Shown here: positions 30,911 through 40,444 of the stretch, piece by piece
Position numbering within the stretch: the stretch's first letter is position 1
How the letters are laid out: every line of letters begins with the position of its first letter
Source of the DNA: Terrimonas sp.
GTDB taxonomy: Bacteria > Bacteroidota > Bacteroidia > Chitinophagales > Chitinophagaceae
Length of the DNA stretch: 64,000 nucleotides
Assembly: GCA_016125075.1 (NCBI GenBank)
Contig: WGMO01000001.1
Location: forward strand, 310,001 to 374,000
Direction: 5' to 3'
Notes under the pieces: model-generated
What the model saw: only the letters and a program-made list of their open reading frames with translations
Database searches by the model: none
Told to the model about the DNA's origin: nothing
Translations under genes and position numbers: made by a program

Positions 30911-31973
30911 AGACATTCACATATTGCAGGAGGAGGCTGTCGGTTTATTAAAAGAACTCATCGCCACACCCTCCTATAGCCGGGAAGAAGACCAGACCGC
31001 GGGTATCCTTTGCCGTTTCCTGGGGGAAAGAGGTATTGCCCATACCCGGGTCGGCAATAATGTATACGCCTTCAACAAGCATTATGACCCTAACAAACCC
31101 GGTCTCCTGCTCAATTCACATCACGATACGGTAAAACCGAACAAGGGGTATACCCTTGATCCTTTCACCCCCCTTGAAAAAGAAGGAAAGCTATTCGGGT
31201 TGGGGAGTAATGATGCCGGGGGTTGTCTTGTTGCACTGATCGCCACCTTCCTTTATTATTACGAGCAGGAAAACCTGCAACAGAATATTGTATTTGCCGC
31301 GAGTGCGGAAGAAGAAATCAGTGGTGTAAACGGTATTGAATTGGTACTGCCTTACCTGGGAAAGATCAATTACGGTATTGTCGGGGAGCCCACAAAACTG
31401 GAAATGGCCGTGGCAGAACGGGGACTGATGGTCATTGATTGTACGGCGGAAGGCCGCTCCGGGCATGCAGCCAGGAATGAAGGCGAGAATGCCCTCTATA
31501 AAGCAGTGGAAGATATCAACTGGATCCGGCAGCACCAGTTTGAAAAACGGAGCGACCTGCTGGGTGAAACCCGGATGACGGTCACCGTGATCCACACTGA
31601 AAATATGCAGCACAATGTGATCCCTTCGCAATGCAGTTTTGTGATTGATGTACGGGTTAACGAATTATACCGTTTTGAGGAAATCCTGGCAACCCTGCAA
31701 GAGCATCTTCACAGTAAATTCATGCCCCGTACCACCCGGATGAAATCCACCCATATCCCCCTGGACCATCCCCTGGTGCAGGCCGGTATTAAGTTGGGAA
31801 GAGGATATTATGGTTCACCGACAACCTCCGACAAAGCTTTGATGCCATTCCCCACATTAAAAATGGGACCGGGCGACAGTGCGAGAAGTCATACGGCAGA
31901 TGAGTATATTTACATTGCTGAAATCAAAGAAGGTATTGACACCTATATCCAATTGATAAAAGATGTATTATGA
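30903..31973 (+). CDS. argE: Acylornithine deacetylase, M20 family
   Basis: LLNSHHDTVKPNKGYTLDPF, GLGSNDAGGCLVALIA, AASAEEEISGVNGIE, GEPTKLEMAVAERG. Confidence 0.9.
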   Translation: MTKDIHILQEEAVGLLKELIATPSYSREEDQTAGILCRFLGERGIAHTRVGNNVYAFNKHYDPNKPGLLLNSHHDTVKPNKGYTLDPFTPLEKEGKLFGLGSNDAGGCLVALIATFLYYYEQENLQQNIVFAASAEEEISGVNGIELVLPYLGKINYGIVGEPTKLEMAVAERGLMVIDCTAEGRSGHAARNEGENALYKAVEDINWIRQHQFEKRSDLLGETRMTVTVIHTENMQHNVIPSQCSFVIDVRVNELYRFEEILATLQEHLHSKFMPRTTRMKSTHIPLDHPLVQAGIKLGRGYYGSPTTSDKALMPFPTLKMGPGDSARSHTADEYIYIAEIKEGIDTYIQLIKDVL

Positions 31974-33301
31974 AGTTGTGGCAAAAAGATAAAACCTCCT
32001 TAGAGGAAGTAGAAAAATTCACCGTGGGCAAAGACCGGGAGTTTGATATCCTGCTTGCACCTTTTGATGTCCTGGGTTCCATTGCCCACGTCACCATGCT
32101 GGCTGCCACAGGTTTACTCGATAACAAAGAAAAGGAAGAACTGGTCGCTGCACTCAGGGCCATTTATGAAAATACCCGGAAGGATAATTTTATTATTCAT
32201 CCCGATGTTGAAGATGTGCACTCCCAGGTAGAACTGATGCTCACGGAAAAGCTGGGGGATGCCGGGAAAAAAATACACAGTGCCAGGAGCCGGAATGACC
32301 AGGTACTGGTAGATATCCGGTTATACCTGCGCCATGAACTTGAAAGCCTGGTGGAGGCGATCGAACCGCTTTTTGTCCTGCTCCAGGCACAAAGTGAACA
32401 ATACAAAGATCACCTGTTACCCGGTTATACGCACCTGCAACTTGCCATGCCCTCTTCTTTTGGTCTATGGTTTGGCGCTTATGCGGAAAGCCTGGTGGAT
32501 GACCTCCTCACGGTAAGGTCGGCCTATGATATTGTGAACAAGAACCCCCTGGGTTCAGCGGCCGGTTACGGGTCCTCCTTTCCGATCAGCAGGAAGATGA
32601 CAACCGAGTTATTGGGTTTTGCCGATCTTAATTACAATGTCGTATATGCGCAGATGGGAAGGGGCAAGGCCGAAAGAATTGTGGCACAGTCGCTGGCCAA
32701 TGTGGCCGACACGATCGGCCGTTTGAGTATGGATGCATGTTTATATGTCAACCAGAATTTCGGATTTATCAGTTTCCCGCCCGAACTGACAACAGGTAGC
32801 AGTATCATGCCGCATAAGAAGAACCCCGATGTATTTGAACTGATTCGCAGCCATTGTAACCGCATCAAGGCCCTGCCCAATGAGATCATGATGATGACGA
32901 CGAACCTGCCATCGGGTTACCACCGCGACCTGCAATTGCTGAAAGAACACCTGTTTCCGGCTATTGAAACGCTAAAAGACTGTATAGCGATGACGGGGCT
33001 AATGCTTAGCCATATCGAAATCAGGAAAGATATCCTGGAAGAGGAAACCTACCAATACCTGTTTAGTGTAGAGGAAGTGAACAAACTGGTGAACAAGGGC
33101 ATGCCTTTCCGGGATGCCTATAAAAAAGTTGGCCTGGACATTGAAGCGGGGAAATTCACGTATTCGACTTCGCTCCACCACACCCACGAGGGGAGTATGG
33201 GCAACCTTTGTACGGAAGACATCAAAAAACAGATGCAAACCGTCAGGAATTCATTCCCATTTGCAGTTGTCCATGCCGCCATCGCAAAACTGCTGCAATA
33301 A
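31970..33301 (+). CDS. argH: Argininosuccinate lyase
   Basis: SARSRNDQVLVDIRLYLR, GYTHLQLAMPSSFG, TGSSIMPHKKNPDVFELIR. Confidence 0.95.
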   Translation: MKLWQKDKTSLEEVEKFTVGKDREFDILLAPFDVLGSIAHVTMLAATGLLDNKEKEELVAALRAIYENTRKDNFIIHPDVEDVHSQVELMLTEKLGDAGKKIHSARSRNDQVLVDIRLYLRHELESLVEAIEPLFVLLQAQSEQYKDHLLPGYTHLQLAMPSSFGLWFGAYAESLVDDLLTVRSAYDIVNKNPLGSAAGYGSSFPISRKMTTELLGFADLNYNVVYAQMGRGKAERIVAQSLANVADTIGRLSMDACLYVNQNFGFISFPPELTTGSSIMPHKKNPDVFELIRSHCNRIKALPNEIMMMTTNLPSGYHRDLQLLKEHLFPAIETLKDCIAMTGLMLSHIEIRKDILEEETYQYLFSVEEVNKLVNKGMPFRDAYKKVGLDIEAGKFTYSTSLHHTHEGSMGNLCTEDIKKQMQTVRNSFPFAVVHAAIAKLLQ

Positions 33302-33306
33302 TATCG

Positions 33307-34689
33307 CTAATTGTTTCCGGTAGCGGGTGGAATGCCGTATTTACTCACCAGCCAGGCAATACTGGTCATGCCGATCGCTCCCAGTTCGAGTTCCCGTTTA
33401 TCCACGGCTTCAAAAACATCATTGGGTGCGTGATGATGATTGAAATATAACTGGCTTTCGGGGTTCACACTGCTCATCATGGTTCCCATGCTGCGAAGCG
33501 GGCCGATATCGGCGCCACCCCCACCATCGGGCATTTTATAAACACCGAAACTGCTGAAAAGCGGTAACCACTTCCTCACATAGGCTTCCTGTTCGGGTGT
33601 ACCGTTGATGCCCAGTGTTTTGATACCAAAGCCTCCTTCATCACTTTCGCAGGCAAAGATCTGTTGTTCATTATTCTTTTTAGCAGCCGCTGCATAAGCC
33701 CTGCCGCCTCCCAGCCCGTTCTCTTCATTCATAAACATCACAGCGCGAATGGTCCTTTTGGGTTGCAAACCCAATGCTTTTAAAGTCCTGATTACTTCAA
33801 TCGCCTGCATACAACCCGTACCGTCATCATGAGCCCCTTCTGCAAGGTCCCAACTGTCCAGGTGGCCGCCCACCGTAATGATCTCTTCGGGTTGCTCCGA
33901 ACCCCTGATCTCCCCGATCACGTTAAAACTGTGTGCATCGGGTAATAGCTGGCAATTCATTTTCATATACAATTGAACGCCTTTCTCTTTTTGTAATAAT
34001 TGATGAAGCCATTCAGCATCGAGCGTGCTGCAGGCAATGGCTGGGATTTTCTTAACGGAACTGTCATACTGTGTAGCGCCTGTATGGGGGTTATTGTCCA
34101 GTGCATGGGTCACACTACGGATCATGATCGCAACTGCGCCCAGTTTGGCTGCTTCCACGGGACCCCGGCCGCGATAAACCACAGCGTCCCGGTAGCCGCC
34201 ACTGATCAGCTCGGGCCGCATGGGATAATTAAAAAATACGATCTTCCCTTTTACCTTCTCAGCCCCCAGGGCATAGAGTTCTTCAAAATTCCTTACTTCT
34301 ATGATGCCTGCCCTGATACCGGAGGCAGGTGTACCCACACTCATTCCCAAAGCACAGACATGCAGTGCTTTTTTTTGTGTGCCCCATTGAATAACACCCT
34401 GTTCTTTTTCACCCCTGACCCAATGAGTCACCATACAGGGCTGCAGATAAACCGTATCAGCACCTGCTTCTTTCAGCATCCTGGCTGTTTCCCGGACTGC
34501 TTTTGCCGCCTGGGGAGAACCGCTGAGCCGCGCACCCACTTTTTTACAAAGAAAACGCAGGTTTTCATAAGCCTGTCCATGGATCAATATTTCATCTGAT
34601 ATTTTTTTTATGATGGCCGAATCCGATTGCTGCCCTATGCTGATGAAAGGGATGAGGATGAAAATGAAAATAGCCCTTGTTCTTCTCAT
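33307..34689 (-). CDS. M28 family metallopeptidase, secreted
   Basis: Signal peptide; TVGGHLDSWDLAEGAHDDGTGCMQAIEV, FMNEENGLGG, YFNHHHAPNDVFE. Confidence 0.88.
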   Translation of the reverse strand: MRRTRAIFIFILIPFISIGQQSDSAIIKKISDEILIHGQAYENLRFLCKKVGARLSGSPQAAKAVRETARMLKEAGADTVYLQPCMVTHWVRGEKEQGVIQWGTQKKALHVCALGMSVGTPASGIRAGIIEVRNFEELYALGAEKVKGKIVFFNYPMRPELISGGYRDAVVYRGRGPVEAAKLGAVAIMIRSVTHALDNNPHTGATQYDSSVKKIPAIACSTLDAEWLHQLLQKEKGVQLYMKMNCQLLPDAHSFNVIGEIRGSEQPEEIITVGGHLDSWDLAEGAHDDGTGCMQAIEVIRTLKALGLQPKRTIRAVMFMNEENGLGGGRAYAAAAKKNNEQQIFACESDEGGFGIKTLGINGTPEQEAYVRKWLPLFSSFGVYKMPDGGGGADIGPLRSMGTMMSSVNPESQLYFNHHHAPNDVFEAVDKRELELGAIGMTSIAWLVSKYGIPPATGNN

Positions 34690-34810
34690 GTATGTTTATT
34701 TTCGCTAAAACTAAAGAATAGCAGGTTTTGTAACAAATATTTGATAAGGACGGCAAACTTATCAACTAAATAAGTGTTTAACTTAGCGAACCTTAAATTC
34801 ATACATCACC

Positions 34811-35929
34811 ATGAGAATAGGCATTGTTTGTTATCCCACGTTTGGCGGATCCGGTGTTTTGGCGACAGAGTTGGGAAAGGCCCTGGCAGAAAAAGACCAC
34901 CAGGTACATTTTATCACATACCAGCAACCTGTTCGATTGGGGGCCTTCACCCCTAATTTATTTTATCATGAGGTGCAGGTACCCACCTACCCGCTTTTTG
35001 ATTATCCCCCTTATGAAACGGCATTGGCCAGTACCATGGTAGATGTGATCAAAAACAATAATCTTGACCTGCTGCATGTGCATTATGCCATCCCGCATGC
35101 ATCCGCCGCCTATATGGCCAAACAGATCCTGAAGAAAGAAGGAAAAGATATTCCCGTGATCACCACCCTGCACGGCACCGATATCACGTTGGTAGGACGA
35201 GATAAGACCTATGCACCTGTGGTCACTTTTTCGATCAATGAAAGTGACGCCATCACGGCTGTATCGAATAACCTGCGTGACGAAACCTTCAAGCATTTTA
35301 AGATCACAAAAGAGATCGAGGTCATTTATAATTTTGTTGACGTGCAGCGGTTTCGCAAAAAACCCTTTGATGCTTTCCGGAAAGTGATTGCCCCCAACGG
35401 GGAACGGATATTACTCCATGCCTCGAATTTCAGGAAATTGAAAAGGGTGCAGGACGTAGTGAAGATTTTTGCCAATGTGATCAAAACGATCCCCTCGAAA
35501 CTGCTTTTTGTGGGAGATGGCCCCGAAAGGGCCACGGCAGAGGCCTTGTGCAGGGAACTGAGCCTCTGCGACCATATCCAGTTTGTCGGCAAGCAGGAAC
35601 AGATGGAAGATATCCTTGCCATCGCCGATCTTTTTCTGCTGACATCGGAATATGAAAGTTTTGGTCTGGCCGCACTGGAAGCCATGGCTGCGGGTGTGCC
35701 TGTGATCTCAACCAATGCAGGTGGTCTGCCTGAAATCAATATTGAAGGGAATACCGGCTATATGGGTAATGTGGGAGATGTGGAAGAGATGAGCAGCAAG
35801 GCGCTCAAGATCATCAGTGACCATGAAACCCTGCTGGGCTTCAAAAAAAGAGCGGCAGATCATGCAAAGCAATTTGATATCCACAATATCGTCCCGGAGT
35901 ATGAAAAATTATACGAAAGATTCTTATAA
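34811..35929 (+). CDS. bshA: N-acetyl-alpha-D-glucosaminyl L-malate synthase (bacillithiol biosynthesis)
   Basis: MRIGIVCYPTFGGSGVLATELGKALAEKDHQVHFITY...; GT4 motif SEYESFGLAALEAMAAGVPVISTNAGGLPE. Confidence 0.92.
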   Translation: MRIGIVCYPTFGGSGVLATELGKALAEKDHQVHFITYQQPVRLGAFTPNLFYHEVQVPTYPLFDYPPYETALASTMVDVIKNNNLDLLHVHYAIPHASAAYMAKQILKKEGKDIPVITTLHGTDITLVGRDKTYAPVVTFSINESDAITAVSNNLRDETFKHFKITKEIEVIYNFVDVQRFRKKPFDAFRKVIAPNGERILLHASNFRKLKRVQDVVKIFANVIKTIPSKLLFVGDGPERATAEALCRELSLCDHIQFVGKQEQMEDILAIADLFLLTSEYESFGLAALEAMAAGVPVISTNAGGLPEINIEGNTGYMGNVGDVEEMSSKALKIISDHETLLGFKKRAADHAKQFDIHNIVPEYEKLYERFL

Positions 35930-35966
35930 TCAAAAAAGGTTCCGATAACGGAACCTTTTTTGATTA
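35927..35966. terminator. Bidirectional terminator between convergent bshA and envC-like gene
   Basis: TAATCAAAAAAGGTTCCG-ATAA-CGGAACCTTTTTTGATTA: perfect 18-bp stem beginning within the bshA stop codon. Confidence 0.9.
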
Positions 35967-35979
35967 AGTCTATTACGTG

Positions 35980-37260
35980 TCATTTATGCAGCCAGGTTTC
36001 CGGGTTATCGTTTTTACTTTCAATCATCAGCATAAAATCAATCTTTCCTCCCGTGCCATCATCATCGATCCCGGCCTTTCCAATCACCTGTCCTTCCTGC
36101 ACGATCTGTCCTTTTGTAACGGAGGCAGAAGTCATGTTGCTGTAGGCCGTAAAATATTTTCCATGCCGGATCACCACCACAATTTCATCGGCCAGCCGGG
36201 TGACACTCGCCACCTCACCCTTAAATATACTTTTCACGGCAGCACCCGCAGGGGTTGCAATAGTGATACCCGGGTTATAATCGATGAGTGGTTTCGTGTT
36301 TTCCGATAAATAATATTCATACCGGCCAAACCTCACCTTGATGGAACCCTTATCCACCGGCCAGGGTAACCTTCCCTTGTTTTTTTCAAAATCATCGTTC
36401 AGGGCTATATCGGTAGCGTTCAGGTCAAGATAGCTTTCTGTTTTGGCAGCAGGCGCCGTGACCACTGGACCCGAATTGGTGGTATTGTTCTTTTTTTCTT
36501 CCGCCACTTTCTTATCCGCATTATCTTTGGCCATTTTGATTTCCCTTTTTACAATTGCTTCAATCTGGTTCTGCAGGTCCTTGAATCTTTTTCTTTTAGC
36601 CGCCAGCTGTTTCTCGATATCTTTTTGCTGCGACTTGAGCTTGGTCACCACCTGGCTTTGTTCATTCTTGGTATCGGCCAGTTTTTTTACCTGATCCGAC
36701 TGGTTGGCCAGGGCATCGTTCTTCTCGTTCTTTTTGGCGATCATTTCTTCTTTTCGCTGTTCGATCTTTCTTTTTGTTTCAAGGATATTGGCCACCTGCT
36801 GCTCCCGGTAAGCCCGGTAATTACGCAGGTAGGCGATCCGCTTTAAGGCATCATTAAACCCATTGGCCGAGAAAATAAAATTCAGGAAATTAAAAGTTCC
36901 CCTGTTTTTGTAGGTGTAAACAACACTTTTGGCGTACTGTTCTTTCAGGGTATCCAGCTGTTTTTCCAGCCGGTATATTTCGATATTACTCAGGTAAAGG
37001 TCATCATTGATGAACCTGATTTCCTTGCTGATATTGCTGAGAAACTTATTCTGGAGATCGAGTTTCCTTTTGATGAGGCTGAGCTGGTTGATCGACTGAC
37101 GGGTTTCGCCTTTGACCTTGCTGTACATCCCTTCAATTTGTTTGATCTCCTGTTGCAGTTCTTCCCGTTCTTTTTCAATTTTTTCCTTGTCCACCTGGGC
37201 CGACGCCACCAGGGAAGTTAAAAACAGGCATACCAACAGCGATAAGATTGATTTTTGCAT
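35980..37260 (-). CDS. EnvC-like murein hydrolase activator (coiled coil + M23 domain)
   Basis: Long coiled coil EREELQQEIKQIEGMYSKVKGE..., then PWPVDKGSIKVRFG...VVIRHGKYFTAYSNMTSASVTKGQIVQEGQVIG. Confidence 0.88.
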   Translation of the reverse strand: MQKSILSLLVCLFLTSLVASAQVDKEKIEKEREELQQEIKQIEGMYSKVKGETRQSINQLSLIKRKLDLQNKFLSNISKEIRFINDDLYLSNIEIYRLEKQLDTLKEQYAKSVVYTYKNRGTFNFLNFIFSANGFNDALKRIAYLRNYRAYREQQVANILETKRKIEQRKEEMIAKKNEKNDALANQSDQVKKLADTKNEQSQVVTKLKSQQKDIEKQLAAKRKRFKDLQNQIEAIVKREIKMAKDNADKKVAEEKKNNTTNSGPVVTAPAAKTESYLDLNATDIALNDDFEKNKGRLPWPVDKGSIKVRFGRYEYYLSENTKPLIDYNPGITIATPAGAAVKSIFKGEVASVTRLADEIVVVIRHGKYFTAYSNMTSASVTKGQIVQEGQVIGKAGIDDDGTGGKIDFMLMIESKNDNPETWLHK

Positions 37261-37328
37261 GATCAGGATTATTTTAATAATACAGTTACCGGATTGATTA
37301 TAACGTTATATTATCAGAGAAATTTTAA

Positions 37329-38150
37329 TCAGTGTATTCTTTTGTAGTTTTTAGGTATGTTGAAAGGGAAACTTAACGTTTCATTAAATGCGTATTGCTT
37401 AAAGTTAAGCTTTATGTCCAATTTTGTCTTCTCTGTCACTGAAATTGTCCTGTTCGTGGAAAAATTAACACCCCGTTTATCCTCATATTCCGAATAGCTG
37501 AGATAAGCCGTCCTGTTGCGCAATACATCCACATCATCCAGTTTGCTGTTCAGGATCAGGTGATCATTTTCATTGATCGTAATGAGATGCTTAAACCATT
37601 CCCCGTAGCTAAGCATGGAAATATTATTATTGTTGATGGAATAGGATACAAAATTGCTGTCCAGGAATACAGGATTCCCGATAATGAGGTCCTGAATCGA
37701 AGAAAGGTCAAAGGGCAGGGATATGATCTCCTGGAGGTATTCCATCGACCTGGCCTGGTATTCCTTATCGAGTTTGTTCAGGATCTTGATACTGTCTTTG
37801 CTGATCAGCACCCGCATCCCTTCGATACCCAGGGCTCCATTGACAGAAAACCAGATCAGGCTGTCTTTTTCCATCCGTACAAAAACGTTCACATCATATT
37901 TTTTACCGTCGCCGCCCAGGTAATCTACATTTACCTTGGCAGAAAAACTGGTGAAATCGATCCTGTTGTTCAGGAGTTGTTCATAGGCCCTGTCGATGAA
38001 TTTGGCGGTATCTTCCTTATCCTCGTTGACAAGCACCACAACGGCTGTTGAATCTTTTTTGGCAATGGCCGTTTGGATCTGTTTGGTTGACCTGCAGGAA
38101 AACAGGAGGACCATGGCAGCGAGGACCGGTAGAATGATTAGTTGCTTCAT
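37329..38150 (-). CDS. DUF4292-type lipoprotein
   Basis: Start reassigned to MKQLIILPVLAAMVLLFSCRSTKQ (lipobox); body resembles DUF4292. Confidence 0.7.
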   Translation of the reverse strand: MKQLIILPVLAAMVLLFSCRSTKQIQTAIAKKDSTAVVVLVNEDKEDTAKFIDRAYEQLLNNRIDFTSFSAKVNVDYLGGDGKKYDVNVFVRMEKDSLIWFSVNGALGIEGMRVLISKDSIKILNKLDKEYQARSMEYLQEIISLPFDLSSIQDLIIGNPVFLDSNFVSYSINNNNISMLSYGEWFKHLITINENDHLILNSKLDDVDVLRNRTAYLSYSEYEDKRGVNFSTNRTISVTEKTKLDIKLNFKQYAFNETLSFPFNIPKNYKRIH

Positions 38151-38157
38151 GTTTACT

Positions 38158-38601
38158 TTATTTACCTGTATGCCCGAAACCTCCTTCATTCCTGGCGGTT
38201 TCCCTGAGCGTTTCTGCAGGTATCCAATTTACTTTTTCAACTGACTGGACGACCATCTGTGCAATCCGGTCTCCCGAAAGAATGACCTGGTCCTCTGCCG
38301 AAAGGTTGATTAAGATAATCTTAATTTCTCCGCGATAATCAGCATCGATGGTTCCCGGCGTATTGAGACAGGTGATGCCCTGTTTGATTGCCAGCCCGCT
38401 TCTTGGCCTGATCTGTGCTTCGTGCCCTTCGGGCAATTCAATAAACAAGCCGGTAGGCACCAGGACCCGCTCCAGGGGCTTGATCACCAGTGGCTGTTCG
38501 AGATCGGCACGGAGATCCATACCCGAAGCACCTTCGGTGGCATAGGCCGGAAAAGCGTTTTTTGAATTATTGATGATCCTTACTTCAATGGCTGGCCTCA
38601 T
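38158..38601 (-). CDS. dut: dUTP diphosphatase
   Basis: [56 protein letters not shown]. Confidence 0.95.
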   Translation of the reverse strand: MRPAIEVRIINNSKNAFPAYATEGASGMDLRADLEQPLVIKPLERVLVPTGLFIELPEGHEAQIRPRSGLAIKQGITCLNTPGTIDADYRGEIKIILINLSAEDQVILSGDRIAQMVVQSVEKVNWIPAETLRETARNEGGFGHTGK

Positions 38602-38651
38602 AAAACAAAGATAGTTGCCGGCTGGTGCCGGTCATGAATAAAATTAGATGA

Positions 38652-39134
38652 TTAGTCATCCTTTTTCAATAAAACGCTGGCATAGGCCATCAGGCCTTCT
38701 TCCCTTCCGGCAAAACCCAATTTTTCAGTGGTCGTCGCTTTTACAGAAATATCGTTTACGGATATGTTGACAATATCCGCGATTGTTTCGCGCATTTGGA
38801 TCACAAAGGGTTTTATCTTGGGTTCCTCGAGGCATAAGGTACTGTCGATATTGACAATGCCATACCCTTTGTCCCTGATCAGCTGGTAGGTCCTTGCCAA
38901 TAAGATCTTACTGTCAATACCCTTAAACTCCGCTGCTGTATTGGGAAAATGCAAACCGATATCACCAAGACTTAATGCCCCCAGCATGGCATCACAGATG
39001 GCATGTAACAGTACATCTGCATCACTGTGCCCTACCGCCCCTTTATGATGCGGCACCAGCACCCCCCCGATCCACAGGTCCCGGCCTTCCTCCAATTTGT
39101 GAAAATCTACCCCTGAACCAATCCGGTAAGACAT
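38652..39134 (-). CDS. ispF: 2-C-methyl-D-erythritol 2,4-cyclodiphosphate synthase
   Basis: YRIGSGVDFHKLEEGRDLWIGGV, HKGAVGHSDADVLLHAICDAMLGALSLGDIGLHFP. Confidence 0.95.
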   Translation of the reverse strand: MSYRIGSGVDFHKLEEGRDLWIGGVLVPHHKGAVGHSDADVLLHAICDAMLGALSLGDIGLHFPNTAAEFKGIDSKILLARTYQLIRDKGYGIVNIDSTLCLEEPKIKPFVIQMRETIADIVNISVNDISVKATTTEKLGFAGREEGLMAYASVLLKKDD

Positions 39135-39152
39135 AATTAAAGTTTCGCAAAG

Positions 39153-39186
39153 TTAAAAAAAAGACGCCCCGGAAATTCGGGGCGTC
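39153..39186 (-). terminator. Terminator of the porU-porV unit
   Basis: GACGCCCCG-N6-CGGGGCGTC followed on minus strand by TTTTTTTT. Confidence 0.85.
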
Positions 39187-39206
39187 ATCACTATTTTATC
39201 ATTTGA

Positions 39207-40364
39207 TTATTGCTGTCCGCCATCAATATCAAAATGCAGGGAGAAACGTAATGTATTTGATAAGGGGTTCCTGTCCACACCGCTACCGGAAGGAAGCAGG
39301 TAAGAGAAATTCAAACCGAAGTTGGAATAATTAACACCAACACCCATTGAGAAATATCTCCTGTTACCCTTTGTCTTGTCCTCATGGAAATAACCTGCAC
39401 GCAGGGAGAACTGGTCGTTATACGTGTATTCAGCTCCAATGGAAGCCTGAAATTCCTTGATCTCTTCACTGAAACCACCGGGTGCATCACCAAATGAACT
39501 GAACCAGCTGCCCACAACACCCTTGCTGTAGTAATCATCAATTTGTTGCTGACTGGCAGGGCTTTCCGGAGGAGTAGGTACCAGCAGTTTGTTGATGTCA
39601 ACACCAAAGGTCAGTTTATTGCTTTCGTTGAAAACCTTGGTATAAGTGGTTCCCAATCCCAGGTTGGCCGGTATGAAATCTTTCTGGTCTGCATTATCGG
39701 TATAAGATATTTTAGAACCAAGATTGCTTAGTACAGCACCGAAGGCCCAGCCTTGTCCTAATTCATTATGACCATTGGTATAAAAAGCGATATCACCCGC
39801 AACGGCATTACCTGCTTTATAAGTATTGCCTGCAGCAGCGCCACCGGCAAGGTTTGAATAGATATATTTCAATCCCACACCGATACCGGACTTAGCCGAT
39901 AATTTCCTGGAATATCCAAAGTCGATCCCGAACTCACGGGGACGGAATGTATTGAGGTCATTACCCTGGTTATCGGTAAACTGGATATTACCGAGGTTAA
40001 AATAACGGAGGGAAGCCGAAAGGGCCTGGTCATCATCTAATTTATAGTACCCGGACAGCGCTGCCAGGTATACATCATTCAGGATTTGCTTCAACCAGGG
40101 CGTATAGGAAGCAGAGATACCACCTTTCTTTTCATTGAAAGGAACTTTTGCCAGGTTCCAGAATGCTGAATTGGCATCCGGTGAAGTGGCAATTGCCAGG
40201 TCTCCCATTCCCGCAGCACGGGCATCGGGGGCAATCCTTAAAAATGGAACAGCGGTGGTAACGACATTGAGTTTTTCTACTTGTTGAGCCATCGAAGTGA
40301 ATGGCATCAAAATGGACATAATAAGGGCTACAGCAGTTAGTTTAATAGCAGTTGGTCTCATCAT
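39207..40364 (-). CDS. porV: Type IX secretion outer membrane protein PorV
   Basis: AVPFLRIAPDARAAGMGDLAIATSPDANSAFWN..., adjacent to porU. Confidence 0.92.
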   Translation of the reverse strand: MMRPTAIKLTAVALIMSILMPFTSMAQQVEKLNVVTTAVPFLRIAPDARAAGMGDLAIATSPDANSAFWNLAKVPFNEKKGGISASYTPWLKQILNDVYLAALSGYYKLDDDQALSASLRYFNLGNIQFTDNQGNDLNTFRPREFGIDFGYSRKLSAKSGIGVGLKYIYSNLAGGAAAGNTYKAGNAVAGDIAFYTNGHNELGQGWAFGAVLSNLGSKISYTDNADQKDFIPANLGLGTTYTKVFNESNKLTFGVDINKLLVPTPPESPASQQQIDDYYSKGVVGSWFSSFGDAPGGFSEEIKEFQASIGAEYTYNDQFSLRAGYFHEDKTKGNRRYFSMGVGVNYSNFGLNFSYLLPSGSGVDRNPLSNTLRFSLHFDIDGGQQ

Positions 40365-40444
40365 TAAGAGTTTAAAATTATTGGTGTGTAAATATATACT
40401 AAATTGAAATTTCCCATTCGAAAAAAAATATTTTCTTCTGGAAA

